A DNA stretch of 64,000 bases, taken from positions 1 through 64,000 of the forward strand of contig JADLDK010000050.1 in assembly GCA_020846715.1 (NCBI GenBank), written 5' to 3'. This document shows, piece by piece, positions 34,839 through 43,291 of this stretch. A program made the translations under genes and the position numbers. Numbering within the stretch: position 1 is the stretch's first letter; every line of letters starts with the position of its first letter. A model generated the notes under the pieces. The model was not told the origin of the DNA, made no database searches, and saw only the letters and a list, made by a program, of their open reading frames with translations. Source of the stretch: Armatimonadota bacterium (GTDB taxonomy: Bacteria > Armatimonadota > UBA5829 > DSUL01).

Positions 34839-35549
34839 TCAGACGGCGATTCCGTGTTCCCGGATTTCAAACTTGTACCCGACACCCCATATTGTCGTAA
34901 TACGGCAAGGGCTCCCATCAATTTCAATCTTACGCCGCAAACGCTTCACGTGCTGATCGACAGTGCGCTCATCACCGTAGAACTCCTGATAAGCCCACAC
35001 CTGCTCCAGAAGCTGCTCACGCGTAAACACCCGATTGCGGTTGCACGCGAGATGCCAGAGCAGGTCAAACTCCTTGGGCGTCAGGTCGATGCGGTTGTCC
35101 CCCATTCTGACCTCGCGGCTGACCCTGCTGACAATAAGGCCTGGCAGGTTAAGGGTCTGGGCCTCTTCCGTCGCGGGCGCGAGAGCCGCTCTGCGCAGAA
35201 CAGCCTTCACACGCGCCAGCAGTTCCCTGGGGCTGAAAGGCTTGGTCACATAGTCATCCGCGCCCATCTCCAACCCCAGTACGCGATCGACCTCATCAGT
35301 GCGCGCTGTGAGAGCAATGACCGGCACGTTGCCCATTCGCCGCAGTTCTTTCAACACTTCCAGTCCGTCCATCTCTGGAAGCATAACATCCAGAATCAGA
35401 CACTCCGGGTGACTTTCCTGGACGGCAGCCAGCGCGGCAGGCCCATCGCTGACACAACTGGTCTCAAAACCCGCCTTCTCAAAGTAGGAGGTCAGCAGGT
35501 CACACACGCTGCCATCGTCGTCAACTACAAGAATTTTCTGCTTGCTCAT
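34839..35549 (-). CDS. OmpR/PhoB-family response regulator
   Basis: 236 aa. The receiver domain has an acidic pocket near the N-terminus (VVDDDGS), phospho-acceptor Asp in LILDVMLPEMDG, a conserved Thr/Ser in ALTAR and Lys in TKPFSPRELL. The winged-helix output domain (about 140-230) has RVFTREQLLEQVW, DERTVDQHVKRLRRKI and TIWGVGYKFE. Phosphorylated by the adjacent kinase, it would bind direct repeats at target promoters. The promoter upstream is near consensus and overlaps a 9-bp-arm palindrome, so this operon is probably regulated, perhaps by a separate repressor. Confidence 0.95.
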   Translation of the reverse strand: MSKQKILVVDDDGSVCDLLTSYFEKAGFETSCVSDGPAALAAVQESHPECLILDVMLPEMDGLEVLKELRRMGNVPVIALTARTDEVDRVLGLEMGADDYVTKPFSPRELLARVKAVLRRAALAPATEEAQTLNLPGLIVSRVSREVRMGDNRIDLTPKEFDLLWHLACNRNRVFTREQLLEQVWAYQEFYGDERTVDQHVKRLRRKIEIDGSPCRITTIWGVGYKFEIREHGIAV

Positions 35550-35628
35550 ATTGCCCGCTTATCAGGGCCGGAACTGCGCCCGCTATAACTTCTCCCTCTC
35601 GCATGTGTTTCGCCACTCAAATTACACC

Positions 35629-35661
35629 TTTGATCATAGGATGATCAAACCCATCTGTCAA
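35629..35661 (-). promoter_or_regulatory. Near-consensus promoter with embedded palindromic operator (two-component operon)
   Basis: Minus strand: TTGACA (35661-35656), 17-bp spacer, TATGAT (35638-35633). A perfect inverted repeat TTTGATCAT-N3-ATGATCAAA spans 35629-35649, covering the spacer and all of the -10. The -35 also sits in a short CCATCT/AGATGG hairpin. Binding at the palindrome would block RNA polymerase. Confidence 0.75.
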
Positions 35662-35726
35662 GATGGCGTATTTTTCACAATGACATGTTATTCCGTATAT
35701 AGACTTCAAACCCGACGCGCTACGCC

Positions 35727-36899
35727 CTAAACAAGCGCGGACGCTACCATATTGTGAAATCTGCGCCTTGTTCGGCGAATTTTCGAACCATCCGGGTCAG
35801 AACAAACGCGATTTGTAAGCAGAATGATGAGCAATTCTTCTGACGGCGCCAGCAGTATGGACGTGCCTGTGAACCCCGTGTGACCAACGGTATCGTCTGG
35901 CAACAGGTCAGCCCCTGGCAAATAACCGTTGCCCTGGCAGAACCACCCGTAGGAATGGTGGCCGACGTCTGAGCGAATCTGATCCGACAGGTATCGTTGT
36001 AATCCCAGACGACTCAGGGGGTATCCGTCTTCTGGATGCAGGAGAACTTTTTCACAAAACGTGCGAATGTCTGCAAGATTAGAGAACAGGCCAGCATTTC
36101 CACTTATGCCATCCAGTCTCCACGCGTTGCCGTCGTGTACCTGGCCGATCAATTCGAACGGACGGGCTGGACAGTTGGCGGTTGATGCCACATTAGCGCT
36201 TGCGTCATTAGCGCTGCCATAGTCCGTTGACGTCATGCCGAGGGGATTCCAGACTTCGCGCTGCAAAAACTCGCGCAGACTCACACCGGAGACCTGCTCA
36301 CAAATCAGCCCAAGAAGAATATAGCCCAGACAACTGTACTCATAGCGCGCGCCAGACTCGGCCTTTAGAGGAACTCGCAGGAGCGCGTCAATCGCTTCAG
36401 CGCGGCACAATGTATCAGTATACAGGTCCACCCACGCCGGAAGCCCGGAAGTATGTGTTATCAGGTGGCGCAGAGTGACCTGCGACAGGTGGGGCAGAGT
36501 CCTTGCTGGGAAAAACTCCGGCACACCCTGCAACAGACTCAGCTTCCCCCGCTCAACGAGAATAAGCGCTGTTAGAGCCGCAGTCATGGGCTTGGTGCAA
36601 CTGGCCATGTCGTACACGGTGGCTGTGTTAGCAGCTTGTGGACGCGTTTCGGACAGTTGACCGCAAGCGCCGGCCAGAGCCAGCACTCCCCCTCGAGAAA
36701 CCAGATACGCCGCGCCTGGAAACGCTCCTGCTTTCATTTCTTCTTCGATAACTGCGCCTGCCTGACGCAACCGGTCTGCCCGCATACCCGCGTCATCTGG
36801 CCGGCAGTCCTCCAAGGAAACGACGCGACTGCCCGTCGCCTTCTCCTGATATTCGTGGCTCTTGTCCGGTTCAGAAGTCTGAAAATCCCTGTGTGTCAC
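35727..36899 (-). CDS. Beta-lactamase-family serine hydrolase (esterase / PBP4*-like)
   Basis: 390 aa without a signal peptide, so probably cytoplasmic. The class-C beta-lactamase fold shows the nucleophile motif S-C-T-K (MASCTKPMTAAL), the second motif as YSC (YEYSCLGYILLG, where beta-lactamases have YAN) and the third as HTG (VGHTGFTGTS). This set is typical of esterases and D-Ala-binding hydrolases rather than true beta-lactamases. Substrate unknown. The GTG at 36899 has GAGAG 9 bp upstream; an in-frame TTG at 36905 is also possible. It is divergent from gatC with a strong promoter of its own. Confidence 0.88.
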   Translation of the reverse strand: MTHRDFQTSEPDKSHEYQEKATGSRVVSLEDCRPDDAGMRADRLRQAGAVIEEEMKAGAFPGAAYLVSRGGVLALAGACGQLSETRPQAANTATVYDMASCTKPMTAALTALILVERGKLSLLQGVPEFFPARTLPHLSQVTLRHLITHTSGLPAWVDLYTDTLCRAEAIDALLRVPLKAESGARYEYSCLGYILLGLICEQVSGVSLREFLQREVWNPLGMTSTDYGSANDASANVASTANCPARPFELIGQVHDGNAWRLDGISGNAGLFSNLADIRTFCEKVLLHPEDGYPLSRLGLQRYLSDQIRSDVGHHSYGWFCQGNGYLPGADLLPDDTVGHTGFTGTSILLAPSEELLIILLTNRVCSDPDGSKIRRTRRRFHNMVASALV

Positions 36900-36924
36900 G
36901 CTCAAAAGCTCTCATTTCTGCGGG

Positions 36925-36949
36925 AAGCCAACCGGCATGTTGGCTTTTT
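36925..36949 (+). terminator. Terminator-like hairpin between divergent serine hydrolase and gat operon
   Basis: AAGCCAAC (36925-36932) and GTTGGCTT (36939-36946), 6-nt loop, followed on the plus strand by TTTTT (36945-36949). No plus-strand gene ends here. On the minus strand the same hairpin falls within the first bases of the serine hydrolase leader. It could stop antisense transcription or stabilise the mRNA 5' end. Confidence 0.5.
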
Positions 36950-36953
36950 GGCG

Positions 36954-36982
36954 ATTGTGCGCCGAAAGACGGGGCTTGTCAA
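36954..36982 (-). promoter_or_regulatory. Promoter of the serine hydrolase gene
   Basis: Minus strand: consensus TTGACA (36982-36977), 17-bp spacer, CACAAT (36959-36954). Leader about 48 nt. Confidence 0.7.
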
Positions 36983-37042
36983 TCACGGCGCAGATCCACT
37001 GGCGAAAACATCTACAGCGTTATTTTTCTGGCTCCACACACC

Positions 37043-37071
37043 TTGACCTCGTGCGCTCATTCACATACAAT
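37043..37071 (+). promoter_or_regulatory. Promoter of the gatCAB operon
   Basis: TTGACC (37043-37048), 17-bp spacer, TACAAT (37066-37071); transcription would begin near 37078, about 40 nt before the TTG start of gatC. Confidence 0.75.
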
Positions 37072-37117
37072 ACGAGGTTAGCGATATGATGTGTTGTCTG
37101 CGCTGAAAGGACGATTC

Positions 37118-37426
37118 TTGAAGCTTACTGTTGAAGAAGTCACAGCCGTCGCCAATCTCGCCTGCCTGGCTCTGGAAGAAGACGAGAAAGAGCGGTTGAC
37201 CGGTCACCTGAACCAGATTTTGGAGCACTTCGCGGAGCTACAGAAACTGGACACTTCAGATGTAGAACCGACAGATCGGGTCTTGCCAATGGTGAACGTC
37301 TACCGTGCCGACGAGGTGAAGCCAAGCCTGCCCCGCGAGGAGATTCTGGCAGCGGGGCCACTCACCAACTACGAGGCCTTTATTGTCCCGCGAGTCGTTG
37401 ACTCCAGCGACGGAAAGTCAGCCTGA
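37118..37426 (+). CDS. gatC: Aspartyl/glutamyl-tRNA amidotransferase subunit C
   Basis: 102 aa. Typical GatC: two N-terminal helices (VEEVTAVANLACLALEEDEK, LTGHLNQILEHFAELQKLDT) and the extended C-terminal belt (VEPTDRVLPMVNVYRADEV, PREEILAAGP) that wraps the GatA-GatB interface. The complex converts Glu-tRNA(Gln) and/or Asp-tRNA(Asn) to the amidated forms. The start is TTG with AAAGGA 6 bp upstream. It is first in a gatC-gatA-gatB operon, 12 bp before gatA. Confidence 0.95.
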   Translation: MKLTVEEVTAVANLACLALEEDEKERLTGHLNQILEHFAELQKLDTSDVEPTDRVLPMVNVYRADEVKPSLPREEILAAGPLTNYEAFIVPRVVDSSDGKSA

Positions 37427-37438
37427 GAATCAACCCCT

Positions 37439-38896
37439 ATGTCCTTTAAGTACGATGGATTTATGACGGCTGCGGAGGCGTCCAAAGCTCTGGCGTCTCG
37501 CGAAGTCAGCTCACGTGAGTTGACGCAAGCCACTCTGGAGCGGATTGCCGCCGTTGATTCAAAGGTCAAGTCGTTCCTCAAGATAATCGAGGACCAGGCT
37601 CTTTCTCAGGCTGACAGATTCGATGCCAACCCACAGAGCTTTCCTGGAGGTCTTGCCGGTGTGCCGGGAGCGCTCAAAGACAACATCTGCATGCGCGGCA
37701 TCGAGACTACCTGTGGCTCGCTGATTCTGGAAGGCTGGCAGCCTCCCTACGACGCTGGGGTGGTGACTCAGATTCAGGACTCGGGCAGTGTCGTAATTGG
37801 GAAGACGAATCTGGATGAGTTCGCGATGGGTTCATCCACGGAAAACTCCGCCTACTTCACGACATGCAACCCATGGAACACCAGGCACGTTCCGGGCGGG
37901 TCGAGCGGAGGATCAGCCGCCGCCGTCGCAGCAGGCGAAGTGTTCTGGGCGCTGGGGTCTGATACGGGGGGTTCGATTCGACAGCCCGCTGCGTACTGCG
38001 GAGTCGTGGGTCTCAAGCCGACCTATGGACGCGTATCGAGATATGGCGTTATAGCCTATGCCTCGAGTCTGGACCAGATTGGACCTTTGACAAGGACTGT
38101 CGAAGACGCTGCGCTGGTGATGAACATGATCAGTGCGCACGACCCCAAAGACTCTACCAGTTATCCCGAAGCGCCACCAGACTACACCAAATCGTTGAAG
38201 CGAGACGTCTCCGGATTCACCATCGGTATCCCACGGGAGTTCTTCGGTCAGGGTATAGCCGACCCGGTGGCACAGGCTGTTATGGACAGTGCCACAGTGT
38301 TGGAGCGCAGTGGAGCAAGGCTGATTGATGTCTCCACACCAAACGTCGGATACGGACTGCCCTGTTACTACATTCTGGCGCCCGCCGAAGCCAGCTCCAA
38401 TCTGGCTCGTTATGACGGGGTCCGGTATGGAATGCGGGTGGAAGCAGGTGACCACGCGGAGATGTTCCGGCAAACGCGTGAGCGCGGCTTTGGAGCAGAG
38501 GTCAAGCAGCGCATTGTCATTGGCACCTACGTATTATCTGCAGGCTACTACGACGCTTTCTATCTGAAGGCCCAGCAAGTGCGGACTCTGCTCAGTCGCG
38601 ACTTTGAACAGGTATTCTCTCAGTGCGATCTGTTGATCACGCCCACAGTACCCACCACTGCTTTCGCAATTGGAGAGCACATAGACGATCCTTTCCAGAT
38701 GAAGCTCTCTGACGTATGTACCAGCCCCGTGAACCTGGCCGGCCTTCCGGCCATGTCTGTGCCTTGCGGATTCTCCGACGGGCTCCCAATCGGGATGCAG
38801 CTTATCGCGCCCGCGTTTGCGGAGGAGCGGATATTCCAGGCGGCGTACACATTTGAGCAGGCCACGGACTACCACAAAGCCAGGCCGTCTATATAG
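37439..38896 (+). CDS. gatA: Aspartyl/glutamyl-tRNA amidotransferase subunit A
   Basis: 485 aa amidase-signature enzyme that releases ammonia from glutamine. The catalytic triad is complete: Lys80 ([10 protein letters not shown]), Ser155 ([11 protein letters not shown]) and nucleophile Ser179 ([12 protein letters not shown]). The C-terminal half has [16 protein letters not shown] and [13 protein letters not shown], as in bacterial GatA. Length is normal. Its presence implies that tRNA(Gln) and/or tRNA(Asn) are charged by the indirect pathway in this organism. Confidence 0.97.
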   Translation: MSFKYDGFMTAAEASKALASREVSSRELTQATLERIAAVDSKVKSFLKIIEDQALSQADRFDANPQSFPGGLAGVPGALKDNICMRGIETTCGSLILEGWQPPYDAGVVTQIQDSGSVVIGKTNLDEFAMGSSTENSAYFTTCNPWNTRHVPGGSSGGSAAAVAAGEVFWALGSDTGGSIRQPAAYCGVVGLKPTYGRVSRYGVIAYASSLDQIGPLTRTVEDAALVMNMISAHDPKDSTSYPEAPPDYTKSLKRDVSGFTIGIPREFFGQGIADPVAQAVMDSATVLERSGARLIDVSTPNVGYGLPCYYILAPAEASSNLARYDGVRYGMRVEAGDHAEMFRQTRERGFGAEVKQRIVIGTYVLSAGYYDAFYLKAQQVRTLLSRDFEQVFSQCDLLITPTVPTTAFAIGEHIDDPFQMKLSDVCTSPVNLAGLPAMSVPCGFSDGLPIGMQLIAPAFAEERIFQAAYTFEQATDYHKARPSI

Positions 38897-38929
38897 GTTA
38901 ATAGAAGTATTACGGAGAAAGCTGAACTA

Positions 38930-40447
38930 ATGAGTTCGGAATCTGCCCTGTCTGAAAAAGCAACCCCGAGAGAATCTGCGAACACGCCGTACGAGGCCAT
39001 TATCGGCATGGAAGTGCATGCGGAACTGCTGACCAACAGCAAGCTGTTCTGCGGATGCAGTGCGGAGTTTGGAGGGGAGCCCAACACGCGCTGTTGTCCT
39101 GTCTGCCTTGGACTTCCAGGGGCCCTGCCTGTTATCAACGAGCGGGCTGTGGAGTTTGTGCTGAAGGCGGCTCTGGCGCTCAACTGCCAGATCAGTCGCG
39201 ACACCTACTTTCACCGGAAGAACTATTTCTATCCCGATCTTCCCAAGGCCTATCAGGTCTCGCAGTACGGAGACTCAGCGATAGGCATCTACGGATGGAT
39301 TGAGATCGACGGGGAGAACGGAGGCTCGAAGAAGATAGGTATTCGTCGGGTCCACCTTGAGGAGGACACAGGAAAGCTTATCCACGCCACAGGGACGACC
39401 AGCGAAGTGGACTACAACCGCAGCAGCGTGCCTTTGATGGAGATCGTCACAGAGCATCACCCCCGTCCGGGGTTCGATCAGATCAAGACGGCAGGTGAAG
39501 CCCGCGATTACATCACCAAGCTGCGCGCCATCCTTACCTATCTGGGCGTATGCGACGGGAAAATGGAGGAGGGATCACTCCGCTGCGAACCCAACATCTC
39601 CGTCCGGCCTGTCGGCTCCGAAGACTACGGCACAAAGACAGAAATCAAGAATCTCAACTCCTTCAGGGCTGTTTCGCGCGGTGTGGAGTACGAGGTGGAA
39701 CGGCAGATCGATGTCTTGCGCAATGGGGGCCGCATTGTCCAGGAGACTCGCCGCTGGGACGAAGAAAGCGCTACGACCGCTTCAATGCGAAGCAAGGAGA
39801 TGGAGCAGGAGTACCGCTATTTTCCTGAGCCAGACCTGTTGCCGTTTCATTTTGACGACGAGCAAATTGAGCAGCTGCGCGCTTCCTTGCCCGAGATGCC
39901 TCTAGCCAGACGCCAGCGCTTTGTGGACATGGGAGTGTCTGAGACAGACGCGGAGACACTCATCGAGGACAAAGCGGTTTCCGAGTTCTTTGACGCAGCC
40001 GTAAGTCATGCCGTGGACGTGCGGACAGTGACAAACTGGGTGCTCGGGGACTTCATGAAGCTGCTGAACCAGCACGGAGTACCAATCAACCAGAGCAAGG
40101 TCACTCCGGGCGCTCTGGCGGAGTTGATCGGGCTGATTGAGGACAAGACAATCAGCGGCAAGCTGGCCAAGGGTGTTTTCGAAGAGATGTTCAACTCTGG
40201 CAAGTCGCCGAGAGAGATTGTTGAGGCAAGCGGTCAGACTCAGATATCAGATACGGACTTCATCCGGGAGGAGATTGTCCGCATTCTCAGCGAACCTCGC
40301 AATCAGCCACAGCTTCAGAAATATCTGGCTGGCAACGACAAGGTGCTGGGGTTTTTCGTGGGGCAGACAATGCAGGCTACGTCCGGACGCGCCAACCCGC
40401 AGATAGTGAACGAGCTTCTGAAAGAAGAGATGGAGAAGCTGCGATAG
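38930..40447 (+). CDS. gatB: Aspartyl/glutamyl-tRNA amidotransferase subunit B
   Basis: 505 aa. The kinase-like cradle domain has YEAIIGMEVHAEL, CGCSAEFGGEPNTRCCPVCLGLPGALP (the Cys residues of the zinc site) and FYPDLPKAYQVSQY. Helical and C-terminal tail domains follow (TNWVLGDFMKLLNQ; AVSEFFDAAVSH; NPQIVNELLKEEMEK), which hold the tRNA. GatB phosphorylates the misacylated tRNA and amidates it with ammonia channelled from GatA. It starts 33 bp after gatA. Confidence 0.97.
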   Translation: MSSESALSEKATPRESANTPYEAIIGMEVHAELLTNSKLFCGCSAEFGGEPNTRCCPVCLGLPGALPVINERAVEFVLKAALALNCQISRDTYFHRKNYFYPDLPKAYQVSQYGDSAIGIYGWIEIDGENGGSKKIGIRRVHLEEDTGKLIHATGTTSEVDYNRSSVPLMEIVTEHHPRPGFDQIKTAGEARDYITKLRAILTYLGVCDGKMEEGSLRCEPNISVRPVGSEDYGTKTEIKNLNSFRAVSRGVEYEVERQIDVLRNGGRIVQETRRWDEESATTASMRSKEMEQEYRYFPEPDLLPFHFDDEQIEQLRASLPEMPLARRQRFVDMGVSETDAETLIEDKAVSEFFDAAVSHAVDVRTVTNWVLGDFMKLLNQHGVPINQSKVTPGALAELIGLIEDKTISGKLAKGVFEEMFNSGKSPREIVEASGQTQISDTDFIREEIVRILSEPRNQPQLQKYLAGNDKVLGFFVGQTMQATSGRANPQIVNELLKEEMEKLR

Positions 40448-40467
40448 ATCGAGACTTCGCTGATCTC

Positions 40468-40494
40468 GCACTCAGCGCATTGCGGGAGTGCCTT
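40468..40494 (+). terminator. Possible terminator after gatB
   Basis: GCACTC (40468-40473) and GAGTGC (40486-40491) with an inner CGC/GCG pairing, followed by a short CTTT. The T-run is weak, so read-through into the next gene is likely. Confidence 0.4.
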
Positions 40495-40518
40495 TAGCAG
40501 CACTGACGAGGGGCCGAC

Positions 40519-41100
40519 TTGGATAAGCGCACCGTCCTGAGAGCAGCAGCCTGCGCAGGGCTCGTCGCCATCGCGGCTCAGGCTATCGGCTACAGGTTCC
40601 TGTCTCTCCAGGACGAACAGGGTACCTCACAGCGTCACTTCGCAACGCGCATTGGAGAGGCCCGCCTGCGAATACGCTACCCAAATACCTGGAAAGTGAA
40701 CGTGCAGAGCCGCCGGCCGGAGTTTCGCCTTCTTCTGCGCGGTCCTCAGAAAAGTCAGATTCAAATTCTGGCCTCCACGGCTCTGTTGTCTTTGGCGCAG
40801 GCGCAGGAGGCTAGAAAGAAGGACCCTCTACCTGCCGTTCACGCCGCGCTCGAAGGTATCGCGTCTTCAGGTCTGACGCACTACTCAGAAGAACCGGCGC
40901 AAACTTCTCGCGCGTTGCAGACTGTCAGCCTTGTCAGCTTCGTTCAGGCCTCCCGCAACGGACAGCGGCTGCGGGGCTTCCGCTACACGCTGATATCGGG
41001 AGACAGAGTCTGGTCGGTTATTGCTCTGACTCCGGAAAAGCAGTGGCGGAAGAGTCTGCCTTTACTGCGAAATCTCGTGACTTCGTTGAGGTTGGATTGA
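40519..41100 (+). CDS. Membrane-anchored or exported protein of unknown function
   Basis: 193 aa. A hydrophobic N-terminal segment (VLRAAACAGLVAIAAQAIGY, about 6-25) is a signal or anchor. The rest is one alpha/beta domain with a pattern like PsbP or DUF1795 proteins: RIRYPNTWKVNVQ early, YTLISGDRVWSVIALTP and a final helix KSLPLLRNLVTSLRL. No characterised relative recognised. The start is TTG with GAGGGG upstream. Its stop overlaps the start of the next gene (TGATG), so the two are translationally coupled. Confidence 0.68.
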   Translation: MDKRTVLRAAACAGLVAIAAQAIGYRFLSLQDEQGTSQRHFATRIGEARLRIRYPNTWKVNVQSRRPEFRLLLRGPQKSQIQILASTALLSLAQAQEARKKDPLPAVHAALEGIASSGLTHYSEEPAQTSRALQTVSLVSFVQASRNGQRLRGFRYTLISGDRVWSVIALTPEKQWRKSLPLLRNLVTSLRLD

Positions 41101-41741
41101 TGCCGCGCACATGTCCGTGGTGTGGCATGGAAACAGCCGACCTGCACCAGTGTGAGTGGTGCCAACGCGTCCTTGACCCTGTTTCAGCCTCAACGAATGC
41201 GCCCGCGGGAGCTCCACCGCCAAACGATCCCGCAGATAACACAGACGATTGCCCGGTTACGCCGCTGGCGCCACTGTCTATCAGGCTTGAGTGGTTTCTT
41301 GGGCTCGCCCTTCCCCTGCTGGCAGTCTCAATGGCTGCGGCTCATTTCGTGCCAGTGGCGTGCAACATCGTCACCGTTAGCACGTCGTTTTGTGCAGGTT
41401 TTCTCGTTTCGGTTTACCAGGTGGTGCAAAGTGTGGACGAGCACTGGGCGCCTGTCGGGTTTGCGGTCGTCCTGTCCTTGATGTTTGGACCCGTATTTGT
41501 GCTGGCGGGATTTCTGGCTCTTGTGATAATGACACGCGTGGAAGGATGCGCGACTGTCGTGATACTGTTGAGCCTGCACCTTCTAAGCGCTATCGCAATT
41601 GCCTACTCTGCAGCTCCCGAGCTACAGGTGGCACTGCGGATGGCGGGCGCCGCCCCGCAAGCAAGCCTCCCGGGTTTGATGACGCTGGCTGTTGTCGCCG
41701 GGTGGACTGCGGCAAACTTCTGGCGGCCACTGGATGAATGA
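41100..41741 (+). CDS. Zinc-ribbon integral membrane protein of unknown function
   Basis: 213 aa. The N-terminal zinc ribbon CPWCGMETADLHQCEWCQ has two CxxC pairs. A Pro/Asp-rich linker follows, then about five membrane helices (about 65-205). Such zinc-ribbon plus TM proteins are common, but their function is unknown. The ATG at 41100 shares its A with the preceding TGA and has GAGG 8 bp upstream. An upstream in-frame ATG at 41043 would lie inside the previous gene and is not used. Confidence 0.7.
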   Translation: MPRTCPWCGMETADLHQCEWCQRVLDPVSASTNAPAGAPPPNDPADNTDDCPVTPLAPLSIRLEWFLGLALPLLAVSMAAAHFVPVACNIVTVSTSFCAGFLVSVYQVVQSVDEHWAPVGFAVVLSLMFGPVFVLAGFLALVIMTRVEGCATVVILLSLHLLSAIAIAYSAAPELQVALRMAGAAPQASLPGLMTLAVVAGWTAANFWRPLDE

Positions 41742-42756
41742 AAAGATGACAGAACACAACGGACAGATTGCTGTGCTGGGTGGAGGAAGCTGGGGTACGG
41801 CGCTTGCGCGGCTGGTCGCTGACAACGGGCGGCGCGTGACGCTCTGGGAGCGCGACGAACAGACTGCTCGCGACTACGAGCTCAGGCGGGAAAATCAGAG
41901 ATATCTGCCCGGATACCCCTTTCCTGAGACCATGGCAGTCACTTCCGATATGGCCGATGCGCTTGGTGGCGCTGAGCTGGTGATTGTCGCTGTTCCGTCC
42001 GGCGCAGTTGCCGAGGTAATGATGCGCGCGGCGCGCCATTTGGATAGCGGCCACATGCTCCTTAGCGCATCCAAGGGGCTGGACTGCGAGACTGGCAGGC
42101 GAATCAGCCAGATCATTTCTTCTCGCGCGCCCCAGTGCGGGCGGCGGATAGCTGCGCTGTCCGGGCCGAATCTGGCCGTTGAGATTGCCGCGGGAGTCCC
42201 CACAGCAAGCGTGGTCGCAGCCGAAGATCGCGATGTTGCGGACGTTTGCCGCTCAGTACTGGCAGGGCGCACCCTACGCGTCTACACCAGCACCGATGTC
42301 GCCGGTGTAGAGTTCGGCGGAGCTCTGAAAAACGTCCTGGCTATCGGCGCGGGCATCTGCGAAGGCATGGGGTTTGGGGATAACACCAAAGCGGCCCTGT
42401 TGACACGTGGACTTGCGGAGATGACAAGGCTTGGCACAGCCCTTGGCGCGCGTCCGGAGACGTTCTCCGGCTTATCGGGAGTGGGAGATCTGCTTGCGAC
42501 TTCATTCAGCCATCTCAGCCGCAACCTGCGCGTTGGGCTTGCGCTGGGTCGAGGGCAAACGCTGGAGCAGGCGCTGAACGATATTGGCCAGGTTGCGGAA
42601 GGCGTCCCGACGACGCAGGCCGCGATGGCTCTTGCCGAAAGTACCGGTGTAGATATGCCCATTGCGCGCGAGACTCATTCCGTCCTCTTTGAAGGACGTC
42701 CCGCCGCCGAAGGCCTGTCGAACCTGATGGCCAGAGCCTGGAAAGACGAAATCTAG
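41734..42756 (+). CDS. gpsA: NAD(P)H-dependent glycerol-3-phosphate dehydrogenase
   Basis: 340 aa. The N-terminal Rossmann motif is IAVLGGGSWGTALARLV. Substrate and catalytic segments follow: LSGPNLAVEIAAGVPTASVVA, the catalytic lysine in GVEFGGALKNVLAIGAGI, and SGVGDLLATSFSHLSRN. It reduces dihydroxyacetone phosphate to sn-glycerol-3-phosphate for phospholipid synthesis. The family motif after the Lys reads EGMGFGDNTKAAL, as expected. It overlaps the previous stop by 8 bp; the ATG at 41746 is an alternative start. Confidence 0.95.
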   Translation: MNEKMTEHNGQIAVLGGGSWGTALARLVADNGRRVTLWERDEQTARDYELRRENQRYLPGYPFPETMAVTSDMADALGGAELVIVAVPSGAVAEVMMRAARHLDSGHMLLSASKGLDCETGRRISQIISSRAPQCGRRIAALSGPNLAVEIAAGVPTASVVAAEDRDVADVCRSVLAGRTLRVYTSTDVAGVEFGGALKNVLAIGAGICEGMGFGDNTKAALLTRGLAEMTRLGTALGARPETFSGLSGVGDLLATSFSHLSRNLRVGLALGRGQTLEQALNDIGQVAEGVPTTQAAMALAESTGVDMPIARETHSVLFEGRPAAEGLSNLMARAWKDEI

Positions 42757-42800
42757 CTCTCCTTTCTCAAAGGCTATTTCGGCTGATGTGTCTCTTCGAA

Positions 42801-42821
42801 GGAGTCTGACTCTGAGACTCC
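42801..42821 (+). terminator. Hairpin after gpsA
   Basis: GGAGTCT (42801-42807), 7-nt loop, AGACTCC (42815-42821), 45 bp after the gpsA stop codon. There is no T-run; it may be an mRNA 3'-end stem. Confidence 0.4.
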
Positions 42822-42963
42822 TCAACACCAGCGCTAGTGTTTCAGCCTCGCTTTTCTGTGACGCGCTGAGCCCGTTTTTCCCGCACTAGTACGGGCACAG
42901 CCCCGGTATAGCGCGTGGGACAACTCCTGTGAGGGCGGAACAGACCGCCGCAAAGGAGTTGCT

Positions 42964-43152
42964 ATGACGTGCAAATGCGGGAGAGAGATCACTAACGTTC
43001 CGGATCACCTGAAGGACCTGGCGGAATGGGTCTGTCGCGAGTGCAGTAACGTTCCCACAGCCTCTAACCTGGTGGGTCTGACAGCCGCCGGGACGCTATC
43101 TGTGGACACCGAACTGGAGCCAACCAGACTCAAGGCGGAACAGGCTGCGTGA
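42964..43152 (+). CDS. 62-aa zinc-ribbon-like small protein
   Basis: The protein begins MTCKCGREITNVPDHLKDL and continues WVCRECSN; Cys3, Cys5, Cys29 and Cys32 can form a four-Cys metal knuckle. The C-terminal 30 residues have no clear fold. AAAGGAG precedes the ATG at ideal spacing, and an intrinsic terminator follows at 43190, so this looks like a real, separately expressed gene. It may be a regulator or a subunit cofactor; no family recognised. Confidence 0.65.
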   Translation: MTCKCGREITNVPDHLKDLAEWVCRECSNVPTASNLVGLTAAGTLSVDTELEPTRLKAEQAA

Positions 43153-43189
43153 TCGTGTGAGCGGTTGAAGTTTTTCGGTGAAGCCCGAA

Positions 43190-43222
43190 GGCCTCCGTAC
43201 CAGAGAGTGCGGGGGTCTTTTT
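43190..43222 (+). terminator. Intrinsic terminator after the small zinc-ribbon gene
   Basis: GGCCTCCGTAC (43190-43200), 6-nt loop, GTGCGGGGGTC (43207-43217): 11 pairs including three G-U, then TTTTT. Confidence 0.8.
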
Positions 43223-43291
43223 GCGTTTGGTGACAGGAGACAGCCTGCGACGTGTTGAAACAATGCATAACGAGATTGTCGAGGATATGTC

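Noticed and set aside
35727-36899. True class C beta-lactamase
   Set aside because: Second motif is YSC rather than YAN, and there is no signal peptide; an esterase-type hydrolase fits better.
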